DNA of 5,821 bases from Phycisphaera mikurensis NBRC 102666 (GTDB lineage: Bacteria; Planctomycetota; Phycisphaerae; Phycisphaerales; SM1A02): assembly GCA_945870475.1 (NCBI GenBank), contig CAMBSR010000146.1, positions 1 to 5,821 of the forward strand, read 5' to 3'. Numbering within the stretch: position 1 is the first letter of the stretch; every line of letters starts with the position of its first letter. Made by a program: the position numbers and the translations under genes. Below are positions 1 through 5,320 of the stretch, in pieces. A model generated the notes under the pieces. It had not been told where the DNA came from. It saw nothing but the letters and a program-made list of their open reading frames with translations, and did not search any database.

Positions 1-311
1 CTGTTGGGGTGGACGGTGTGCGTCAGGTAGATGTTGCCGGCCGCATCCTGCGCAACGCCGTGGGTATCGCCGAACAGTCCGTCGGCGGGCGGAACCAGCC
101 AGTCATGGTGCACCTCGAAGCGCGCGGAGCCGCTGCCCACCACCATCGGCGTCTTCGGCGCGGCAGCGGCGGGCGCCGGCGTGCCTGCCGGCGGCGCCTG
201 CAATGCATCGAGCGCGCGCGCGCCGAAGGCGCGGCCGACGATCGATGCTGCGAAGCCAGCGGCGCCGAGGCCCGCAGCGGTGGACAAGAAAGCGCGGCGT
301 CTGGATTCCAT
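1..311 (-). CDS. Tat-exported NHL/beta-propeller-like protein (N-terminal part; 3' end outside window)
   Basis: The reading frame opens at an ATG at 311 and runs off the window after 103 codons with no stop. The N-terminus has a twin-arginine signal: R4-R5-R6-A-F-L, followed by a weakly hydrophobic Ala/Gly-rich stretch (about residues 10-31). This predicts folded export by the Tat system. A low-complexity Ala/Pro linker follows (about 39-55). The first mature segment contains GDTHGVAQDAAGNIYLTHTVH (81-101), which reads like an NHL-type propeller blade (xHGVAxDxxGNIYxT). Such Tat-exported six-bladed propeller proteins are, from family knowledge, common in planctomycetes and verrucomicrobia; the substrate or partner is unknown. 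The next upstream ATG is out of frame, which supports this start. No Shine-Dalgarno is visible; a TAGTTT hexamer ends 7 bases before the ATG. The Tat signal is clear. The propeller call is moderate because most of the protein is missing. Confidence 0.8.
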   Translation of the reverse strand, partial: MESRRRAFLSTAAGLGAAGFAASIVGRAFGARALDALQAPPAGTPAPAAAAPKTPMVVGSGSARFEVHHDWLVPPADGLFGDTHGVAQDAAGNIYLTHTVHPN

Positions 312-318
312 GGTGCGC

Positions 319-324
319 AAACTA
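319..324 (-). promoter_or_regulatory. Putative -10 element (TAGTTT), leaderless start of the Tat-exported protein gene
   Basis: On the minus strand TAGTTT ends 7 bases before the ATG at 311, which places a transcription start at or next to the A of the start codon. No GGAGG-like ribosome binding site lies between. No convincing -35 element was found. The inference rests mainly on the same arrangement recurring at the other four starts in the window. Confidence 0.45.
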
Positions 325-340
325 CCGCCATTGCAGGCGG
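325..340 (-). repeat. Stem-loop in intergenic region (5-bp stem)
   Basis: CCGCC and GGCGG arms (325-329 and 336-340) are separated by 6 bases. On the minus strand the stem is followed directly by TAGTTTG. It could act as a weak terminator for the upstream cytochrome gene, with an imperfect T-run, or be part of the promoter region of the Tat-protein gene. The pairing is seen directly; the role is inferred. Confidence 0.35.
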
Positions 341-347
341 AAGTTGT

Positions 348-362
348 CCCGAAACCATCGGG
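348..362 (-). repeat. Stem-loop downstream of the cytochrome gene (5-bp stem)
   Basis: CCCGA and TCGGG arms (348-352 and 358-362) flank a 5-base loop. It lies 53 bases past the cytochrome stop codon on the transcribed (minus) strand. There is no T-run after it, so it is not a classical intrinsic terminator. It may protect the mRNA end or assist termination. The rest of the 103-base gap (312-414) holds no open frame that I can support. Confidence 0.3.
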
Positions 363-414
363 CAAGCAAGAATGGGGCCACCAACGTCCGAAACGCGCGA
401 GAGCGATGCAGGCC

Positions 415-1938
415 TCAGGGGACAACCGGCGGTCCGGCGGTTCCGGAGGTGCCCGGCACGGCTTCTCCGACCACGATCTGCACGCCGGGACGCTTCGCAC
501 GGAATTCGTCGATTCCCTGCGCGGTGACCTTGGTGTCGAAGACGTAGGCGCGCTTCAGGTTGGGCAGCTTGGCCAGCATCGCAAAGACGGCATCCGTGGC
601 ACCGGTGCTCACCAGGTTCACCGACTCCGCCTCGAGGGCCCGGCTCAGGACGGCGATGATCCCGATGTCCGTGAGGCCGGTGTTGTCCAGGCGCACCGAT
701 CGCGCCACGGGCATCGACGGCATCTGCATCATGGCGGCATCCGTCACCGCCGAACGCGCCAGCGAAAGCTCCTCGATCCGGCCGGCGATGGGGAAGATGG
801 CGCTGAAGTCCGCGTCGTCCACCTGCTTGCCGCCGGGAATGCTCACCGAGAACGTGGATGCACCCACCGAGACCGGCACCGCGTTGATGCCGCGACCACG
901 CAGCGCCGCGCCATCGGCGATCTCCTTCTGCGAGAGGGGCGACAGGCCCTTCGCCGCCTGCGCAGCCGTGGAAGGCAGCAGCGCGTCCACGCGCTTGGCG
1001 GCAAACTCCGCGCCGCGGCCGGCGGGAGCGGCGGCGGCCGGTATCTCCGGCATGGTCACGCCGTCCTCGATCCACCGGCGCAGCGCATCGAGCTCGGACG
1101 CCTTGAGCCGATCGCCCTTCGGTGGCATGGCTTCGTCATCGGCGGCAGGCAGCAGGCAGCGCTCGATGAGCAGGCTGTGCGCCGGATCGCCGGGCACGGT
1201 GATGAAGACGCCCTCCGAATTCTTGTCCACCACCGACGCGCGCTCGTCGAGCCTGAGCCCGCCCTTGCGCTTGCCGTTGCCGTGGCACTCGTAGCAGCGG
1301 TCCTGCAGGATCGGGAGCACCTTGGACGTGTAGAAGGTCATGGCGTCCGGCTCCGAAGTGACCTTCGCAAGGCCAAGCGGCACGTCGTCCGCGGCGGTCG
1401 CCTTCGACCCCGCAGCATCCTTGCCCGCGGCATCGGCACCGGAATCGCCCTTCGCCGCCGACCGCGTGAGCGGCTCGAGCGTGTAGTTCGGCCCCCACAC
1501 CATGTTGCCGCCCAAGTGACCGACCCATGCCACCAGCACGGTGACCGCGAGCAGGCTGCCACGCAGCACGGGCGTGACCTGTGCACCGCGGTCCGTGTCG
1601 GGCTGCGCGGCGCGCGCCGCCATCCACGCCACCGCCACCAGTGCCACCGCCAGGGCGATGCCCAGCCAGCGGTGCCAGAACAGGTCGCCGCCGCTGCCTT
1701 CGCTCTCCGCAAAGACCCAGCCCGTGCCGCAGGCAACCACCGCGCCGAGCGCCGCCAGGCCAAGCGCGGTCGGCGTGAATGCCGACACCGTGCCCCGCCG
1801 CTGCAGCACGCGCGTGCCCTCCACCAAGAACGCCGCCACCACCAGCCCGAGCGGCAGGTGGATCACCAACGGGTGCGTGCGTCCGAAGGACTCAAGCGCG
1901 GGCGGGACGGCATCGGCAAGGAAGAGTGCGGAAACCAT
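415..1938 (-). CDS. Membrane-anchored c-type cytochrome: DUF2231-like four-helix domain, planctomycete-type cytochrome c domain, C-terminal leucine-rich repeats
   Basis: The protein has 507 residues. Four membrane helices lie at about 22-40, 56-77, 89-110 and 125-149, resembling DUF2231; Arg-rich loops after helices 1 and 3 suggest both termini face the periplasm. A disordered Ala/Gly/Asp linker (160-190) leads to a haem c domain with CYECH at 215-219 and a likely distal ligand in MPPKG (M271), then LRRWIEDG. This matches the PSCyt1 pattern of planctomycetes. Residues about 386-490 form degenerate leucine-rich repeats (SLARSAVTD, RLDNTGLTD, NLVSTGATD, YVFDTKVT). The likely role is periplasmic electron transfer; the partner is unknown. 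The start at 1938 is preferred because the open frame upstream (to 2199) overlaps divergent dinB and has no recognisable protein character. TACGCT ends 6 bases before this ATG and there is no Shine-Dalgarno. Helix histidines (H22, H27, H89, H141) could bind b-haem, which is speculation. Confidence 0.88.
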   Translation of the reverse strand: MVSALFLADAVPPALESFGRTHPLVIHLPLGLVVAAFLVEGTRVLQRRGTVSAFTPTALGLAALGAVVACGTGWVFAESEGSGGDLFWHRWLGIALAVALVAVAWMAARAAQPDTDRGAQVTPVLRGSLLAVTVLVAWVGHLGGNMVWGPNYTLEPLTRSAAKGDSGADAAGKDAAGSKATAADDVPLGLAKVTSEPDAMTFYTSKVLPILQDRCYECHGNGKRKGGLRLDERASVVDKNSEGVFITVPGDPAHSLLIERCLLPAADDEAMPPKGDRLKASELDALRRWIEDGVTMPEIPAAAAPAGRGAEFAAKRVDALLPSTAAQAAKGLSPLSQKEIADGAALRGRGINAVPVSVGASTFSVSIPGGKQVDDADFSAIFPIAGRIEELSLARSAVTDAAMMQMPSMPVARSVRLDNTGLTDIGIIAVLSRALEAESVNLVSTGATDAVFAMLAKLPNLKRAYVFDTKVTAQGIDEFRAKRPGVQIVVGEAVPGTSGTAGPPVVP

Positions 1939-1944
1939 GCCCCA

Positions 1945-1950
1945 AGCGTA
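1945..1950 (-). promoter_or_regulatory. Putative -10 element (TACGCT) for the cytochrome gene
   Basis: The minus-strand hexamer TACGCT ends 6 bases before the ATG at 1938, which predicts transcription starting at the ATG itself. It sits in one arm of the inverted repeat at 1947-1966 and faces away from the dinB element. No -35 match was found. Confidence 0.45.
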
Positions 1951-1966
1951 CCCCCACGGCGGTACG
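1947..1966. repeat. Inverted repeat in the divergent cytochrome/dinB intergenic region
   Basis: CGTACC (1947-1952) and GGTACG (1961-1966) are perfect inverted copies separated by 8 bases. They lie centrally in the 38-base gap between the two divergent start codons. Each arm overlaps the -10-like hexamer of the gene it faces, so the symmetry may come from paired promoters. It could also be an operator. It does not match the LexA boxes I know (E. coli CTGT-N8-ACAG, Bacillus GAAC-N4-GTTC). Confidence 0.5.
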
Positions 1967-1968
1967 GT
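1963..1968 (+). promoter_or_regulatory. Putative -10 element (TACGGT) for dinB
   Basis: The plus-strand TACGGT ends 8 bases before the dinB ATG at 1977. This fits a start site within about two bases of the ATG and therefore a nearly leaderless mRNA. No Shine-Dalgarno and no clear -35 are present. Any upstream promoter contacts would fall inside the start of the cytochrome gene. Confidence 0.4.
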
Positions 1969-1976
1969 GTTGCAGC

Positions 1977-3149
1977 ATGAACGCGCCGCGTACCATCCTG
2001 CACGCGGACCTCGATGCGTTCTTCGCGTCGGTGGAGCAGCTCGACGATCCGGCGCTGCGCGGGCAGCCGGTCCTTGTCGGCGGGCGCTCGGGCCGCGGCG
2101 TGGTGGCGGCCGCCAGCTACGAGGCGCGCACCTTCGGCTGCCGGAGCGCCATGCCCATGTCGCGTGCGCTCTCGCTCTGCCCGCACGCCATGGTCGCACC
2201 GCCCCGCTTCGAGCGCTACTCGGAACTCAGCCACCGCTTCATGGACATCCTCGGTCGCTTCTCGCCGCTGGTGGAGGCACTGAGCGTTGACGAGGCCTTC
2301 GTCGACGTCACCGGCAGCCGTCTCCTGCATGGCGATGGCCCCGCCATCGCGCGCGCCATCCGCGCAGCAACCAGCGTGGAGCTCGGCCTCACCGTCAGCG
2401 TGGGCGTGGGGCCCAACAAGTTCGTGGCAAAGCTCGCAAGCGACATGGACAAGCCGGACGGCCTGACCGTGGCGCCCGATGCGCCGGACGCCCTCGCCGC
2501 CTGGCTGCAGCCCCTCGGCATCGAGCGCATGTGGGGCGTGGGGCCCAAGTCGTTGCCGCACTTCCACGCCGCCGGCATCCGCACGTTCGGGGACCTGCAG
2601 CGCATGGATCCCGGCACGCTCCGCGCGTCGCTCGGCGATCACGCGCTCGGCATGCGCGAACGCGCCTTCGGCCGCGACGATCGCCCGGTGGAGACCGAGC
2701 ACGAGCGCAAGGGCGTCGGGCACGAGACCACCTTCGACGAGGACGTCGCCGATCCCGAGGCCGTCATCGACATGCTGCACGGCCTCACCGAGAGCGCATG
2801 CCGCCGCCTCCGCGCCTCGGGCGGCACCACGCGACGCATCACCGTCAAGATCCGCTTCGGCGACTTCGAGACCATCACCCGCAGCTGCACGATGGACGCG
2901 GAGACCGACAGCACGCTCGCCGTGCTTGCGGCCGCCAAGGAACTCTTCCGGCGCTGGGCCGCGCGCGACTTCGTTCCCGTACGCCTCATCGGCGTGCGCC
3001 TGGAGCGCACCGAGGCCGGCGAGGAGGCGCCGGCATCGCTCTTCGCGGACGTGCAGGACGAACGCCACCGCACCGTCGACCGCGTGGCGGATGCCATCGA
3101 GCGCAAGTTCGGCAAGGGCATCGTCGGCCGCGGGCGCGCAGGGCAGTAG
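1977..3149 (+). CDS. dinB: DNA polymerase IV (Y-family translesion polymerase)
   Basis: The 390-residue protein has the usual length and full motif set of DinB. HADLDAFFASVE (9-20) holds metal ligand D11 and steric-gate F16 (aligned with E. coli F13). ASYEARTFG (46-54) is the finger motif. SVDEAFVD (103-110) holds catalytic D105 and E106. SVGVGPNKFVAKLASD (141-156) belongs to the palm, and MWGVGPKS (185-192) to the thumb helix-hairpin-helix. The little finger spans about 245-345. The tail has PASLF (352-356) where many relatives carry a QLxLF beta-clamp motif. The enzyme copies damaged templates and lacks proofreading. The frame is open further upstream (to 1779), but that part overlaps the divergent cytochrome gene and lacks family similarity; the ATG at 1977 places the first beta strand normally. 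The gene is convergent with the sthA-like gene, with 28 bases between stops and no obvious terminator. It is often SOS-controlled, but no known LexA box was recognised. Confidence 0.97.
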   Translation: MNAPRTILHADLDAFFASVEQLDDPALRGQPVLVGGRSGRGVVAAASYEARTFGCRSAMPMSRALSLCPHAMVAPPRFERYSELSHRFMDILGRFSPLVEALSVDEAFVDVTGSRLLHGDGPAIARAIRAATSVELGLTVSVGVGPNKFVAKLASDMDKPDGLTVAPDAPDALAAWLQPLGIERMWGVGPKSLPHFHAAGIRTFGDLQRMDPGTLRASLGDHALGMRERAFGRDDRPVETEHERKGVGHETTFDEDVADPEAVIDMLHGLTESACRRLRASGGTTRRITVKIRFGDFETITRSCTMDAETDSTLAVLAAAKELFRRWAARDFVPVRLIGVRLERTEAGEEAPASLFADVQDERHRTVDRVADAIERKFGKGIVGRGRAGQ

Positions 3150-3177
3150 GCACCACGCGCGCCTGCCACGCCAGACG

Positions 3178-4602
3178 TCACGCCTCCGCGCCGACCCGCA
3201 TGTTGTTGTACGCATTGAGCGCGGCCACCCGGTAGCACTCGGCATACGTCGGGTAGTTGAAGACGTTGGAGAGGAAGAAGTCCAGCCCGCCCTTCAGGCG
3301 CATCACCGCCTGCCCGATGTGCACCAGCTCCGTGGCGTTCGCACCGAGTATGTGCACGCCCAGCAGTTCCTTCGTGTCGCGGTGGAAGATCAGCTTCAGG
3401 AACCCGTCCGAGGACTGGTCGATCTTCCCGCGCGCGATCTCGTTGTAGCGCGCGATGCCGATCTCGTAGGGCACCTTGTCGGCGCTCAGCTTCTGCTCGG
3501 TGGCGCCGGCACTGCTCAGCTCGGGAATCGCATAGATGCCGAACGGGTAGTCCTCGCCCATGGGCTGCACGGGTGCGCCGAACATGGCGAGCGCCGCAAT
3601 GCGCCCCTGCGCGGCGCTGGTGGCCGAGAGCGCGGGGAAGCCGATGATGTCGCCGGCCGCGAAGACCGAAGCCACCGACGTGCGGTAGAAGCCGTCCACC
3701 CCGATGCGGCCGCGCGCATCCGCCGCCAGACCGATGGCCTCCAGGTGCAGCCCCTCCACGCAGCCCTGCCGGCCGCCGGAGACGATCGCCGCATCCGCCG
3801 TGATCCGCTTGCCGCTCTCGAGTTCCACCTGCACGCGGCGGTGCGGCTCGGGCGTGACGGCGATGGACGTCACGTTCTCGTTGCAGCGCAGCACCAGGTC
3901 GTGCGTGCGCAGGTCGTGGATCATCTCGTCCACCGTCTCGTGGTCCATGAACGAGATCGGCCGCGCGGCGCGCTCCACCAGCGTCACCTTGGTGCCGAGC
4001 ACCGCGAAGAACGACGCGTACTCCACGCCGATCACGCCGCCGCCCACCACCACCAGGCTGTGGGGGATCTCCTTCAGCCGGCCCACGGTGTCGCTCGTGA
4101 GGACGATGGGCGACTCGTCCGCCGCCTGGTCCGGACAGCCCGCCGGAAGCACCGGCCGCGTGCCGCACGCAAGCAGCGTGAACGCCGTGGTGAGCGTGTG
4201 GTCGCCATCGGCGCTGTCGATCGAGATGGTGTGCTCGTCGACGAACGATGCGAAGCCCCAGAAGATCTTGATGCCGTTGCGCAGCAGCGTCGCCCGGATC
4301 AGCTGCTGCTCGTCGTGGATCACCGACGAGACGCGCGCCAGCAGCATCTCCATCGTGAGGTTGACGTGGTCGATGCCCGCCGCCTCGAGCGACCGCTGCA
4401 CGGTGCCGCGCTTCAGGCTGATCACCGCCTCGCGGAAGGTCTTGGAAGGGAGCGTCCCCAGGTGCACCGTGACGCCGCCCACGCCGCGGTTGCGCTCGAC
4501 GAGCGCCACGCGCTTGCCCAGCTTCGCGGCCTGGATCGCGGCCGACTGGCCGGCAGGCCCGCTCCCGATCACGACCAGGTCAAATTCGTAGGCGGCTTCC
4601 AT
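3178..4602 (-). CDS. sthA: Soluble (Si-specific) NAD(P)+ transhydrogenase-like flavoprotein
   Basis: The 474 residues match the length and architecture of SthA/UdhA in the class I flavin disulfide reductase superfamily. GSGPAG (13-18) binds FAD, GGGVIG (187-192) binds the pyridine nucleotide with an acidic E210 ending the next strand, and VFAAGD (313-318) is the second FAD motif. The dimerisation domain starts near 350 (YPFGIYAIPELS). FNYPTYAE (448-455) replaces the His-Pro-Thr-x-x-Glu of lipoamide dehydrogenase, as in SthA, which argues against a disulfide reductase. The reaction is reversible hydride transfer between NADPH and NAD+, in the cytoplasm. Oddity: in VTVHLGTLPSK (44-54) both positions of the usual redox cysteine pair are Thr (T45, T50); E. 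coli and mycobacterial SthA keep the first Cys. The start follows from the N-terminal FAD strand. No Shine-Dalgarno is present; TACGCT ends 10 bases upstream. The 27-base gap to the gene upstream allows co-transcription. A related oxidoreductase is the alternative. Confidence 0.93.
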   Translation of the reverse strand: MEAAYEFDLVVIGSGPAGQSAAIQAAKLGKRVALVERNRGVGGVTVHLGTLPSKTFREAVISLKRGTVQRSLEAAGIDHVNLTMEMLLARVSSVIHDEQQLIRATLLRNGIKIFWGFASFVDEHTISIDSADGDHTLTTAFTLLACGTRPVLPAGCPDQAADESPIVLTSDTVGRLKEIPHSLVVVGGGVIGVEYASFFAVLGTKVTLVERAARPISFMDHETVDEMIHDLRTHDLVLRCNENVTSIAVTPEPHRRVQVELESGKRITADAAIVSGGRQGCVEGLHLEAIGLAADARGRIGVDGFYRTSVASVFAAGDIIGFPALSATSAAQGRIAALAMFGAPVQPMGEDYPFGIYAIPELSSAGATEQKLSADKVPYEIGIARYNEIARGKIDQSSDGFLKLIFHRDTKELLGVHILGANATELVHIGQAVMRLKGGLDFFLSNVFNYPTYAECYRVAALNAYNNMRVGAEA

Positions 4603-4612
4603 GGAGACATGC

Positions 4613-4618
4613 AGCGTA
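4613..4618 (-). promoter_or_regulatory. Putative -10 element (TACGCT) for sthA
   Basis: The minus-strand TACGCT, the same hexamer as in front of the cytochrome gene, ends 10 bases before the sthA ATG at 4602. It lies in the 27-base gap after the preceding gene. It would give a 5' leader of about 3-4 bases. It is the least well-spaced of the five. Confidence 0.33.
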
Positions 4619-4629
4619 GCGCAGCGCGC

Positions 4630-5280
4630 TCACTTCCTTGCCGGTGGCCAGCACAGCGCGCCCCAGTCCTCGGAATACCCGTGGTTGATCACCACCTGGA
4701 TGGCGGCCAGCGCCACGGCGTCGAGCGTCATGGAGGTCCGCTTCAGCACCGTGCGGTTCTCGCGGCTGCCGTACGTGGCGCCGCCCTGCGCCAGCTGAGC
4801 ATGCACAAGCGCACAACGCTCCAGGAGCAATGCCAGCACGCGCTCCCATCGGCCGCGCGCCACCAGTTCGCGCACGTCCACGTCGTCGAAGTGCCGCGCC
4901 AGGTACCGGTCGCCGAACATGCTCGTCACGAGCGTCCGCTCGCGCTCGAGCGTCGCCACCACGATCCCGTCGTGGTCGGTGGCCACCAGCTGCTTCACGA
5001 ACGCCGCCAGCGCCGTGCGCTCCGGCACCGGCTGGCCGCGGCCCGCATCCCAGCGCGCGAAGAGCGCGGAGATGCCCGACCACTGCGCCAGGAGCCGGTC
5101 GTCGAGCTCCGCCTCGCGGCAGGACTCCGCGCGCTCGAGCCACGTGAACGCGCGATGGATGCGGATGCGGTTGTCCTCGTAGAGCCGTGCGTTGGCGTAC
5201 GAGTCCCGGCGAGGCTTCCACAGGCTGCGGAGCGTGGCAAGGCTGAGCGGCGCGGCAAGGAGCGAGGAGCGCATGCGCAT
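4630..5280 (-). CDS. HEPN-like protein with apparently lost catalytic motif (otherwise hypothetical)
   Basis: This is a 216-residue soluble, largely helical protein without a signal peptide. From memory it resembles a stand-alone HEPN family of similar size. RAFTWLERAE (43-52) and LDDRLLAQWSGISALFARW (59-77) match its conserved RAE and DDxFxxxWIAxNALY segments. LLERCALVHAQLAQGGATY (152-170) matches the family's RxYVLRNQLVHGGATW, and EDWG (204-207) fits the usual end. In HEPN RNases the R-N-x-x-x-H residues are catalytic. Here they align with H160-A161-Q162-L163-A164-Q165, so Arg, Asn and His are all replaced. The fold may persist as a binding or regulatory domain, or the gene may be decaying, although its frame is intact. 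Function is unknown. The start is uncertain: ATG at 5280, or in-frame ATG at 5274, which sits 7 bases after a TAACCT hexamer and may be the real one. It lies between the CDF gene (40 bases) and sthA (27 bases) on the same strand. The CDS is very likely real; the HEPN link is moderate. Confidence 0.8.
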   Translation of the reverse strand: MRMRSSLLAAPLSLATLRSLWKPRRDSYANARLYEDNRIRIHRAFTWLERAESCREAELDDRLLAQWSGISALFARWDAGRGQPVPERTALAAFVKQLVATDHDGIVVATLERERTLVTSMFGDRYLARHFDDVDVRELVARGRWERVLALLLERCALVHAQLAQGGATYGSRENRTVLKRTSMTLDAVALAAIQVVINHGYSEDWGALCWPPARK

Positions 5281-5281
5281 G

Positions 5282-5287
5282 AGGTTA
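5282..5287 (-). promoter_or_regulatory. Putative -10 element (TAACCT) for the HEPN-like gene
   Basis: The minus-strand TAACCT ends 7 bases before the in-frame ATG at 5274 and only 1 base before the ATG at 5280. If it works as a -10, the ATG at 5274 starts a leaderless mRNA and the longer start would not be transcribed. No Shine-Dalgarno precedes either ATG. Confidence 0.38.
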
Positions 5288-5293
5288 GGCGCG

Positions 5294-5312
5294 GGCCCTG
5301 CAGAGCGGGGCC
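5294..5312 (-). terminator. Possible terminator hairpin after the CDF transporter gene
   Basis: Arms 5294-5301 and 5305-5312 can form an 8-position stem with a 3-base loop. In the minus-strand transcript, which is the CDF one, one position is an A-C mismatch; the other seven are G-C pairs. It lies 8 bases past the CDF stop codon. No T-run follows, so this is a weak terminator candidate, perhaps an mRNA 3'-end structure. Confidence 0.3.
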
Positions 5313-5320
5313 GGCAACGC

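Noticed and set aside
1947..1966. LexA/SOS box upstream of dinB
   Set aside because: The inverted repeat CGTACC-N8-GGTACG does not match the LexA sites I know well. It is listed only as an inverted repeat and possible operator of unknown regulator.
1779..1976. N-terminal extension of dinB to an upstream ATG at 1779
   Set aside because: The extra 66 residues are Pro/Arg-rich, unlike any DinB, and overlap the start of the divergent cytochrome gene. DinB normally begins a few residues before the H-x-D-x-D strand, as from 1977.
31..1980. A 649-codon plus-strand open frame antisense to the Tat-protein and cytochrome genes
   Set aside because: It is low complexity and basic, with no recognisable motif. 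The opposite strand carries the CYECH haem site, membrane helices and Tat signal in good order.
1939..2199. N-terminal extension of the cytochrome protein to an ATG at 2199
   Set aside because: The extension is Arg-rich, overlaps the opposite-strand dinB coding region, and would precede the first membrane helix without any sensible signal.
3150..3177. Bidirectional terminator between convergent dinB and sthA
   Set aside because: Only a 4-base GGCA/TGCC pairing was found and there is no T-run on either strand.
1863..3245. A 460-codon minus-strand open frame antisense to dinB
   Set aside because: It covers all of a complete DNA polymerase IV gene and its own translation has no domain character; it mirrors codon structure on the other strand.
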